Below, piece after piece: positions 53,666-60,256 of a DNA stretch of 64,000 nucleotides. The first letter of the stretch is position 1. Each line of letters starts with the position of its first letter. The notes beneath the pieces are model-generated. The model saw nothing but the letters and a program-made list of their open reading frames with translations. It did not search any database and was not told the DNA's origin. Position numbers and translations under genes: made by a program. This DNA comes from Lewinellaceae bacterium (GTDB taxonomy: Bacteria; Bacteroidota; Bacteroidia; Chitinophagales; Saprospiraceae), in NCBI GenBank assembly GCA_020636045.1, contig JACJYP010000001.1:310001-374000 (forward strand). Direction: 5' to 3'.

Positions 53666-53744
53666 TATTTTTACGATCAAAAAAAACTTTAGTGGTAAAA
53701 ATAGTTCCTTCTTACCAATAAAAATTGTTTTACTGGTAAAAATA
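53666..53744. promoter_or_regulatory. Operator-like repeats between the DinB unit and the CGNR regulator
   Basis: The motif TGGTAAAAATA occurs twice in direct orientation (53693-53703 and 53734-53744, exactly 41 bp apart, about four helical turns), the core GTAAAAATA occurs inverted at 53666-53674, and a TTACCA copy lies between. The second copy ends on the first base of the regulator's ATG. The spacing suits a dimeric transcription factor, probably the CGNR protein itself. Confidence 0.6.
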
Positions 53745-54367
53745 TGCCGCACCCGATAGAAACATTATCCCTGGACGGCGGTTGGTTGTGTCTCGATTTC
53801 ACCAATACCGTTTCCACGCGACTCCCGGCCACCGGCGACGACTACCTGCACAGCTGGGATGACTTCGCCGTATGGGTCGCCAGGGTGGACCTGCTGCCGG
53901 AAACTGAATACAGAATATGGAAACGTATGCCGCCCGGCGACATCGCCGAACCGCGTGCGCTTCGCGAACTTATCTACGGACTGTTTTCCCATTATGCGGA
54001 AAAAGGAGTTGTGCACCCCGGGCATCTGGAAGCATTGAACGGGTACCTGCACGAAGTATACGCCCATACAAGAATATGCATGACCGGGAATGGATTGCGC
54101 CGGGGTGTTGAAGACGAGCCGCATCTTGAAAAGCCGCTTTGGCTGATCGCTCTTTCTGCCGAAACATTGTTGCTGAGCGACCGCTTGTCGCGGGTGAAAG
54201 CATGTGACAATTGCGGCTGGCTGTTTCTGGATACTTCCAAAAACGGCGCCCGGCGCTGGTGCAATATGAGCACCTGCGGTAGCCAGATCAAAGCAAAAGC
54301 CTGGTACCACCGGAAAAAGAAGGCTGCGCAGCGGGGAGCCGGGAAGGGCCGCAAGGGAAAGACCTGA
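53744..54367 (+). CDS. CGNR zinc-finger transcriptional regulator (ABATE domain)
   Basis: The 207-residue protein has an N-terminal ABATE domain (SLDGGWLCLDFTNTVSTR) and a C-terminal CGNR zinc finger: KACDNCGWLFLDTSKNGARRWC followed by NMSTCGSQIKAKAWYHRKK (quoted in parts). The Cys residues needed for zinc are present; the last motif reads CGSQ instead of CGNR. The tail is basic. The family are stress-related regulators, often next to detoxification genes. It overlaps a possible operator at its start and is divergent from the DinB-like unit. Autoregulation is likely. Confidence 0.85.
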   Translation: MPHPIETLSLDGGWLCLDFTNTVSTRLPATGDDYLHSWDDFAVWVARVDLLPETEYRIWKRMPPGDIAEPRALRELIYGLFSHYAEKGVVHPGHLEALNGYLHEVYAHTRICMTGNGLRRGVEDEPHLEKPLWLIALSAETLLLSDRLSRVKACDNCGWLFLDTSKNGARRWCNMSTCGSQIKAKAWYHRKKKAAQRGAGKGRKGKT

Positions 54368-54368
54368 T

Positions 54369-54830
54369 TCAGATATTTTTGATACTCCCATGTTCCAGAT
54401 ATGCCTTGAACGTCTGCATCACAACCGGCCATGCCGTTTTGACTGCCTCGTAATACCAGTCCCAATGCTCGTCCCTGCCTGCCGGCGGGTACCCGGCCTG
54501 ACACAAATAGACCTTGCTGCCCGTGCCTTCGGGTCGGGCCTTTACGATCAGGTTCATACCGCCCAGGATCGGTTTTTCCGGATGCAGATAGGTCAGGTGC
54601 CCGATCTCCAGCAGCCGTCCGGGCTGATAACGCCGAAGTGTTCCGCAGCTCACATAGCGAAAGCCATGTTCTGAAATACCCCATGTCAGCAAATAAAGTC
54701 CGCCTTCGCGCAGCTCGATATGTGTGCGTTCCACCTTCCACCAGCCTTCCAGCATATCCGGATCGGTGAATGCGGATATGATCCGTCCGGGTGCTGCCGC
54801 GACAGACAGGTTTACTTCTACTTTTCTCAT
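54369..54830 (-). CDS. SRPBCC-fold (AHSA1-type) protein
   Basis: The 153-residue protein starts MRKVEVNLSVAAAPGRIISAFTDPDMLEGWW, the opening of START/SRPBCC (AHSA1) proteins, and ends with WDWYYEAVKTAWPVVMQTFKAYLE. The fold holds a hydrophobic pocket; ligands range from lipids to polyketides. It converges on the CGNR regulator and lies 27 bp downstream of the third DinB-like gene. It is the last member of a three-gene unit. Confidence 0.85.
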   Translation of the reverse strand: MRKVEVNLSVAAAPGRIISAFTDPDMLEGWWKVERTHIELREGGLYLLTWGISEHGFRYVSCGTLRRYQPGRLLEIGHLTYLHPEKPILGGMNLIVKARPEGTGSKVYLCQAGYPPAGRDEHWDWYYEAVKTAWPVVMQTFKAYLEHGSIKNI

Positions 54831-54857
54831 GATCGTAATAAATGCCTGAAACGACGT

Positions 54858-55391
54858 TCAACGTTGCAAAATCCCGATGTACTGCACCCAGGGGCCGGCA
54901 TCTGTTTTGTATTGTTTCCCCATTACACGCGCTATCTGGACGATATGCGTCATGTCGTGGGCAACCCAGGTAGCAAGCAGTTGCCGCAGGGTGACGCTGC
55001 CAAATTCAGGATGTATACCCGTTTTTTCGAGATCCGCTTCGGAGATGTTCCAGGAGCGCAGGGTATCGAGATTTTCGGTGCGCAATCGGGCGAAAGTGTC
55101 GAGCAGCAGCGGAAGGGTTTTGCCCGCGCTGTTGCGTTGCTGGGCGAAGCGATCGAAAGGCGTAAAGCGCTTGTCGGGGGCATCGCTCAGGATCAACCGC
55201 GCACGGGGTATCCAGTCCGTTTCTTCTCCGTGGATAAGGTGGCCCACCACTTCGAACGGACTCCAGGTGTCGGGACCTTCGTTGGAGTGCACCCAGTCAT
55301 CGGGCAGGCCGCGCAGTTGCGCATCGATCACCGCAGGAGTGCGTTGCAACAGCAGCGCGGCATCATCGATTGAAAATTCCATAGTCGTCAT
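54858..55391 (-). CDS. DinB/YfiT-like metalloprotein (third copy)
   Basis: The 177-residue protein starts at the ATG at 55391, overlapping the previous stop codon by 4 bp. Histidines in EVVGHLIHGEETDWIPRA and WVAHDMTHIVQIARV fit the DinB metal site. Third DinB-like gene within 3 kb; it is not close to the others in sequence by eye, so it is an old paralogue. Probable role in thiol or electrophile chemistry. Confidence 0.85.
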   Translation of the reverse strand: MTTMEFSIDDAALLLQRTPAVIDAQLRGLPDDWVHSNEGPDTWSPFEVVGHLIHGEETDWIPRARLILSDAPDKRFTPFDRFAQQRNSAGKTLPLLLDTFARLRTENLDTLRSWNISEADLEKTGIHPEFGSVTLRQLLATWVAHDMTHIVQIARVMGKQYKTDAGPWVQYIGILQR

Positions 55392-55891
55392 GCATTGATC
55401 ACATTGCTCAGTTGAGCGTTTTTGTTGCGCAGATCGGGTCCGCCTTCGAGTACCGATTTGAGATTGGCGAGGTAAAAGGTCCAGCCGAGCGAACAGCCGT
55501 TGTAGTACGACATCTTGGAGGCATCGTCCGTCGGGATATTCTCCTGGCTCAACGTCACAAGTGTTTCGCCTGCTTCCCGCGCGATTTTTACGGTCACAAT
55601 GCAATCGCCGGAAAAGTAAAACTTAAACAGATCGCGGCCGTTCGCCTCGATAACCGGCCTGTTCTCCACGACATCATCCGGATAACCGTACCAGCGCCAC
55701 TCGTACGTATCGCCTTCCCGGCATTTCTCACCGGCAGGCCTGATGCTGCCGTCCGGCTTGGCGAACGGCGCCTGCCTCAAAAACCAGCGTTCCAGCCCGG
55801 CGCGTGTCGCCCATGCATTGTAAATCTCCTGATCGGATGCCTTGATATCGATGCGCAATTGGAAGTTTGTCCAGTCCGGTTGAATGACCAT
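55388..55891 (-). CDS. SRPBCC-fold (AHSA1-type) protein
   Basis: The 167-residue protein begins MVIQPDWTNFQLRIDIKASDQEIYNAWATRAGLERWF (quoted as DIKASDQEIYNAW), typical of SRPBCC/AHSA1 proteins, and contains GETLVTLSQENI and SLGWTFYLANLKSVLEG. It is the first gene of a unit SRPBCC-DinB-SRPBCC, with 4-bp coupling to the DinB-like gene. A good promoter and a perfect palindrome lie upstream. Confidence 0.87.
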   Translation of the reverse strand: MVIQPDWTNFQLRIDIKASDQEIYNAWATRAGLERWFLRQAPFAKPDGSIRPAGEKCREGDTYEWRWYGYPDDVVENRPVIEANGRDLFKFYFSGDCIVTVKIAREAGETLVTLSQENIPTDDASKMSYYNGCSLGWTFYLANLKSVLEGGPDLRNKNAQLSNVINA

Positions 55892-55969
55892 GGTTTTTGT
55901 TTTTAGCCGATGAACGATGGGCCGTTTACAGAGAGAATGACCGAAACGGTATACAATATTTATCGGCAA

Positions 55970-56001
55970 CAAATGTAAAACATTTTGTTTTTAAAAACAA
56001 A
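55970..56001 (-). promoter_or_regulatory. Promoter of the SRPBCC-DinB unit
   Basis: On the minus strand TTTG (56001-55998), a 20-bp spacer and TACATTTG (55977-55970) match the full Bacteroidetes consensus. The leader is about 73 nt. Confidence 0.75.
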
Positions 56002-56002
56002 A
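55983..56002. repeat. Perfect 20-bp palindrome over the -33 box
   Basis: Ten bases TTTTGTTTTT are followed directly by their exact complement. It overlaps the -33 box and spacer of the promoter, where a repressor or activator could bind. Confidence 0.7.
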
Positions 56003-56071
56003 CAAATATGGGCATTCCAAACAGATGGCAGATGTTTCCGAAAGAACACTTTGTACGGATCTTGTTCGATG

Positions 56072-56641
56072 CTATTGCTTTGGGTACAGCCGCATCACCG
56101 GCCGCGTTTCAGAAGCCTGTCTGAAGAGATGAAATCCAGCCTTTTCAAAGGAACCGGCGAACCCGATAAATGCAAAGACCTCCGGCACCGATTCTTTTTT
56201 GGGGATCATTGGATATGCTTCTACGGCGGGAGCACCGTGATCGAACGCGTATTCGGCAGCAGCCCTGATCAGATCGACGGACAGCCCTTTTCGCCTGTAT
56301 TCCTTTTTGACAAAGAAACAGGTGATGCTCCATACCGGCAGTGCGTCGGTTCTTTTCAGCAGGCGCGAGTTTTCAAGGCGGGTCAGCGTTTCGCGCGGCG
56401 AAACGGAGCACCAGCCCACGGGCGTATCGCCCACATATGCAATAATACCGAGCGGCTTCCCGGCTTCCGCCTGCTCGCGGAACATCCGCCTGTTGTTTTC
56501 GCCCTTGTTTTGCTCGTAATCCCTGGAGCTGAGTCGCCAGGTCATGCACCAGCAACCGCCGCAGGCGCCCCGCTCACCGAAAAGGGTTTCCAGATCGCTC
56601 CAGGTAGATGCTTCCAATGGTTTGAAACTGATCTTTTGCAT
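56072..56641 (-). CDS. GNAT-family N-acetyltransferase
   Basis: The 189-residue protein from the ATG at 56641 (MQKISFKPLEASTWSDLETL) shows the acetyl-CoA pattern WSITCFFVKKEYRRKGLSVDLI (quoted as FFVKKEYRRKGLS) and VGWCSVSPRETL. A Cys-rich stretch GACGGCWCMTW near the start is typical of a GNAT subgroup that follows this arrangement. The substrate is unknown. It shares the region with detoxification-like genes. Confidence 0.84.
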   Translation of the reverse strand: MQKISFKPLEASTWSDLETLFGERGACGGCWCMTWRLSSRDYEQNKGENNRRMFREQAEAGKPLGIIAYVGDTPVGWCSVSPRETLTRLENSRLLKRTDALPVWSITCFFVKKEYRRKGLSVDLIRAAAEYAFDHGAPAVEAYPMIPKKESVPEVFAFIGFAGSFEKAGFHLFRQASETRPVMRLYPKQ

Positions 56642-56670
56642 ACGATGACTGTCGGCATTTTTACACAACA

Positions 56671-56706
56671 AAAATACGGGCTGCCCGGGAAAAACCGGAC
56701 AGCCCG
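56671..56706 (-). terminator. Terminator after the YCII-like membrane protein gene
   Basis: A 12-bp stem (56706-56695 with 56688-56677, one G-U pair) and 6-nt loop are followed on the minus strand by TATTTTTGTTG. The T tract also contains a TATTTTTG string (56676-56669) that could act as a -7 element for the GNAT gene downstream. Confidence 0.8.
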
Positions 56707-56728
56707 TTGTTTTCATAGCGCGTCAAGT

Positions 56729-57322
56729 TCATCGATAAATCTCGCGCAGTTCCAGAGTGCCTGAATATTTCAGGTGCGGGCAGGTGCCGGCGATGTGGAT
56801 CGCTTCATCCGCATCGGCCGCTTCGAATACAAAGTACCCGCTGATCGCATCCGTATTTCCGTTTAGTAAAACCGGGTTTATCTGAAGGCTGTCGCCCGGT
56901 TGTCTGAGCATCCACGCCTTTCCATGCAGGGCTTCTCCGTCGGCAAAACGCGCCGTTTTCAGACCCCGGACCCAGGCGCTGTATTCCTTGAACTGCCGGG
57001 AAGGTTCTTCCGGCGGTATGTCGTCATTGTGTACCAAAAGGGCGAATACCGGCTTTTCGGAGCCCGGGCCGGCAACCTGGGTGGCATCTTGTGTTTTACC
57101 CGATAAAAATCCTGCCGCGAACAGTGCGGCCGCAAGCAACAGGGCAGTAAAAACGCCGGGAACCGAGCCGGTGAGCAGCGGCCGGGGTGCAGAGAGCAAG
57201 GTTTGATCTTTCATAGCCTGAATAATTTTATGTTGAAGTGCAGCCGGCGCCTTTTCGTGCGACCACGCCCGGTCAGGAGCCCGCCTGTTTTTATTAACGG
57301 ATTGATTATCTGAGTTTTGCAT
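56729..57322 (-). CDS. Membrane protein with YCII-like domain, probable anti-sigma partner
   Basis: The 197-residue protein has a ~50-residue hydrophilic N-terminus (APAALQHKIIQAMKDQ), one membrane helix (about 56-75) and an extracytoplasmic C-terminal half. The latter reads FALLVHNDDIPPEEPSRQFKEYSAW, GEALHGKAWML, ISGYFVFEAADADEAIHIAGTCP and LELREIYR (quoted in parts), closely following YCII/DGPF-type ferredoxin-like domains. Cytosolic relatives are known neighbours of ECF sigma factors. Here the domain is tied to a membrane helix and its gene follows the sigma gene by 42 bp, so an anti-sigma role with a sensor outside the membrane is plausible. Confidence 0.7.
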   Translation of the reverse strand: MQNSDNQSVNKNRRAPDRAWSHEKAPAALQHKIIQAMKDQTLLSAPRPLLTGSVPGVFTALLLAAALFAAGFLSGKTQDATQVAGPGSEKPVFALLVHNDDIPPEEPSRQFKEYSAWVRGLKTARFADGEALHGKAWMLRQPGDSLQINPVLLNGNTDAISGYFVFEAADADEAIHIAGTCPHLKYSGTLELREIYR

Positions 57323-57364
57323 AATTTCTTTCTTTACATTGCAGCGATGGGGTTCATTTTTTTG

Positions 57365-57892
57365 CTACCGGCCCATTATTTCACGCACGGCTTTCCTGGC
57401 CCGGGCAAGCTGGCTTTTGCTCGTACCCACGGCAATCCCGAGCATACCGGCGATCTCTTCGTGTTTAAAGCCCTCCACATCGTGCAAGGTCAGCACAGCG
57501 CGGTAACCGGGCGGCAGAGATGAAAAAGCCGTTTCGATGTCGAGTTTTTTGTGGAGCGGCGCGGCGCGGGCAGGAATGGAGATCGCTTCCTCCAACATCT
57601 CACCCGGCTTTTCGCGCCGCCAATGCTCCCGCATGCCGTTGACGACGAAGCCCGAAAGCCAGGTGCGCAGCGAGGATTCCCAGCGGAATTGTGGCAACCG
57701 CTCCACCGCGCGCAACCAGGCTTCCTGCAACACTTCTTCGGAAACGTTTCGGTCGCCACCGCTCAGACGCATGGCCAGGCGCCAGAGCGCATCCTTGTGC
57801 CGCCGGTACAGCAGCCCGAAAACGAACTCATCGCGCGTCAGCAAAAATGCTTCCGCCAGGCTGCGGTCGGCCAGTTGTCTGATTCGATGCAT
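57365..57892 (-). CDS. ECF-type RNA polymerase sigma factor
   Basis: The 175-residue protein has the sigma-2 region (LLYRRHKDALWRLAMRL, VSEEVLQEAWLRAVERLPQF) and the sigma-4 region (FSSLPPGYRAVLTLHDVEGF, HEEIAGMLGIAVGTSKSQLARAR) with no C-terminal extension. It directs RNA polymerase to a small regulon. Its gene is followed by the YCII-like membrane protein gene, the usual arrangement of sigma and anti-sigma. Its target promoters cannot be told from the sequence; the nearby DinB and SRPBCC genes are candidates. Confidence 0.92.
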   Translation of the reverse strand: MHRIRQLADRSLAEAFLLTRDEFVFGLLYRRHKDALWRLAMRLSGGDRNVSEEVLQEAWLRAVERLPQFRWESSLRTWLSGFVVNGMREHWRREKPGEMLEEAISIPARAAPLHKKLDIETAFSSLPPGYRAVLTLHDVEGFKHEEIAGMLGIAVGTSKSQLARARKAVREIMGR

Positions 57893-58007
57893 GATGTATA
57901 AGAGGCTGTTGAAGTTAGACCTCTAGTGAGTGCACCAAGGGCATGAAAAGGTTGCGCGACCTGAAAAAAATACGTGGAACTAGTCGGAAAACACTTGAAA
58001 CGGCGAT

Positions 58008-59042
58008 TCAATGGCCTGCCTGTAAGGTGTTTGTCAGTCCGAGGCCCGGCCGGGCATTCAATTCAATGCAGCCTTCGGAAAGCGTTGGCATGTCAAACGG
58101 ATTGTTCCCGATCAGCCAGCACCCGTCGATGTCTGCGAAATCGCAATACGGCGCCAGCGCCGCCGCTGCCATGATGCCGCAGGAACTTTCTGTCATGCAG
58201 CCGATCATAACTTTCAAGCCCTGTTCCCGCGCTGCCCGGACGATACGGAGGCCTTCGCCGAGGCCTGTACATTTCATCAGTTTGATATTTACGCCGTGAA
58301 AAGCCTCTTTTACCCGGTCGAGCGCTTGCAGGCGCTGAAAACTTTCGTCCGCGATCACCGGTAGCGGCGATCTTTCCGCAATCCAGGCTGCCGCATCGAG
58401 ATCGTCTTTCGGGGTCGGCTGCTCGATCAGGCAAACGTTCTGTTCGGCCAGCCAGTGGATCAGATCGAGCGCGGCTTCCGGATCATTCCATCCCTGGTTA
58501 GCGTCGGCGTAAATGGGTTTGTCGGATATTTCGCGCACGGTGCGGATGATGGCCTTGTCGTCGGAAGTGCCGAGTTTTACTTTCAGGATCTGAAATTCGG
58601 CCGCTTCGGCCAGTTTTTCTCGGAGTACTTCAGGGGTGTCGATACCCAGGGTAAAACTGGTTGGGATCATTCGAGCAGGTTCTGCGCCGAGCAGTTGCCA
58701 CACAGGCCGGTCTTCCAGTTTACCCCACAGGTCGTGCAAGGCGATATCCACGGATGCTTTGGCAGCATGGTGGCCCGGAGCGATCGCGTCGATAGTTTCC
58801 ATGATCGCCGCGGTTGAAAAGGGAGCGGATTCCTTTTGTAACACCGCTTTCACCTGCTCCAGGAATGCCGTAGCCGTTTCATGCGTTTCGCCGTAATACG
58901 GAGGCATGGAGGCTTCGCCATAGCCTACCGTATCTCCAAGCCTGATCTCCGTCAGCACCGCCTGCGTATGGGTACGCATACCCGTAGCGATACGGAAAGG
59001 ATGGCGCAGTTGCCACAGGACGGGGCGACAGGAAAGTTGCAT
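58008..59042 (-). CDS. Dipeptide epimerase-like enolase-superfamily enzyme
   Basis: The 344-residue protein has the muconate-lactonizing-type fold: N-terminal capping domain, then a barrel with ILKVKLGTSDD (KxK base), IYADANQGW, LIEQPTP, VIADESFQ for the three metal ligands and NIKLMKCTGLGEG (second base). These are the marks of L-Ala-D/L-Glu epimerases (YcjG/YkfB) used in murein peptide recycling. The terminal DIDGCWLIGNNPF differs slightly from the usual D-D-G specificity patch. One base separates its ATG from the stop of the reductase-like gene; the three genes from 60067 to 58008 form an operon. Confidence 0.88.
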   Translation of the reverse strand: MQLSCRPVLWQLRHPFRIATGMRTHTQAVLTEIRLGDTVGYGEASMPPYYGETHETATAFLEQVKAVLQKESAPFSTAAIMETIDAIAPGHHAAKASVDIALHDLWGKLEDRPVWQLLGAEPARMIPTSFTLGIDTPEVLREKLAEAAEFQILKVKLGTSDDKAIIRTVREISDKPIYADANQGWNDPEAALDLIHWLAEQNVCLIEQPTPKDDLDAAAWIAERSPLPVIADESFQRLQALDRVKEAFHGVNIKLMKCTGLGEGLRIVRAAREQGLKVMIGCMTESSCGIMAAAALAPYCDFADIDGCWLIGNNPFDMPTLSEGCIELNARPGLGLTNTLQAGH

Positions 59043-59043
59043 A

Positions 59044-59562
59044 TCAGGAGACGGGTTTCAGGTCGTAGAAAAGCTGAACCAGACCTGAATCATAGGGTTT
59101 TACGTCATTCAGAACGAATTCCGACCTCTGTTCAACGCCTTCGAAAAGAGGCTTGCCGGCGCCCAGCACCACAGGGTGAACGGAAAGAAGGAGGCTATCC
59201 ACCAGCCCCGCCTGTATCATTGCGCCGGCAAAGCGGGCGCCGCCGAACAACCATATATCACGGCCGGCAGTTTTTTTGATCTGTGTTACTTCATCCACGG
59301 CCGCACCGTTTTTCAGCGTAAACCCTTCGCTAACGGTTTTTAATGTCTGTGAGAACACATAGTGTTTATGAGCAGGATTGGGTTTTTCGCCCATAGCCAG
59401 CATCAGTTCATACGATTTTCGGCCGTACAGTACGGTGTCTATTCTTTCAAAAAACGCACTCATACCGTAGTCCTGATCAATAAAACACCAATCGATCTCC
59501 CCAGCAGGGCCTTCGATAAACCCGTCGATGCTGACGGCGACATTGAGTATGATCCTGCGCAT
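59044..59562 (-). CDS. Dihydrofolate reductase-like (RibD C-terminal type) protein
   Basis: The 172-residue protein begins MRRIILNVAVSIDGFIEGPAGEIDW and has VLYGRKSYELM and IWLFGGARFAGAMI, typical of the RibD C-terminal/DHFR-like reductase family. It likely binds NADPH and reduces a pterin- or other carbonyl-type substrate; true folate reductase activity is unlikely. It is the middle gene of the operon. Confidence 0.87.
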   Translation of the reverse strand: MRRIILNVAVSIDGFIEGPAGEIDWCFIDQDYGMSAFFERIDTVLYGRKSYELMLAMGEKPNPAHKHYVFSQTLKTVSEGFTLKNGAAVDEVTQIKKTAGRDIWLFGGARFAGAMIQAGLVDSLLLSVHPVVLGAGKPLFEGVEQRSEFVLNDVKPYDSGLVQLFYDLKPVS

Positions 59563-59587
59563 AATGGATGCTTTTTCGGCACGAAAA

Positions 59588-60067
59588 TTAGCGGTATTCG
59601 GGATTTTGTTCGATGAACTTTCGCAAACCCGCCCCGGCAGTGCCGCTTACTTTTCGATGGAAGAAAGGCGTCCAGCCCAACAGCAGGCCTGCCATCCCGA
59701 ACGCTTGCCGGGACCAGCGCCAGAACGAGAAATCGTCGCGGTGTCTTATGATCAGATTGTCCGAAAATTCGAATTGCGCCCGTATGCGGTTGTGCACCTT
59801 TCGGCCCGTCCGCGAAAAAGTGTACCGCGCCTCCCAGAAAGCACTTCCTTTTTGTGCATCCGCTTGTACATGACTGAATTCAATTTCAAGGTCTTTTCCC
59901 GAAATGCATAAAAAATGCCACATGGCCGCGACTTCTTTGCCGTTTTTAAGGTCAAAAACGGGGTCGCGAAAGGTAGCGTCAGGATGATAACACGCGGCCA
60001 TCCCGCGGTAGTCCTTTTTTTGAAAGCAGCCGTACAGTTGTCGGATCAGCAAGTCTGGTGTATCCAT
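59588..60067 (-). CDS. SnoaL/NTF2-like protein
   Basis: The 159-residue protein from the ATG at 60067 (MDTPDLLIRQLYGCFQKKDYRGMAACYHPD) fits the SnoaL-like ketosteroid-isomerase/NTF2 cone: MAACYHPDATFRDPVFDLKNG, then WEARYTFSRTGRKVHNRIRA. No catalytic Asp/His set can be assigned. It leads the operon with the reductase-like and epimerase genes. Confidence 0.8.
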   Translation of the reverse strand: MDTPDLLIRQLYGCFQKKDYRGMAACYHPDATFRDPVFDLKNGKEVAAMWHFLCISGKDLEIEFSHVQADAQKGSAFWEARYTFSRTGRKVHNRIRAQFEFSDNLIIRHRDDFSFWRWSRQAFGMAGLLLGWTPFFHRKVSGTAGAGLRKFIEQNPEYR

Positions 60068-60186
60068 CGTTTGTATTGTTTTACCAGTTTTTTGTCGTTT
60101 TGAACAAGGTATTTCATACATGCGGGTCCATTTCCGGGAGGGTAATATTATGTCGCCTTTACCTTCTCCGGGAAGCCTTCCCGCTG

Positions 60187-60218
60187 TTTTCGTATAAAGC
60201 AATTTTAGACTACATTTG
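60187..60218 (+). promoter_or_regulatory. Promoter of the subtilase gene
   Basis: TTTT (60187-60190), a 20-bp spacer and TACATTTG (60211-60218) match the consensus with one change. The leader is about 32 nt. Confidence 0.65.
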
Positions 60219-60256
60219 TCACGGCAACTACCAGGATCAATAAACCCTCATTTCAA

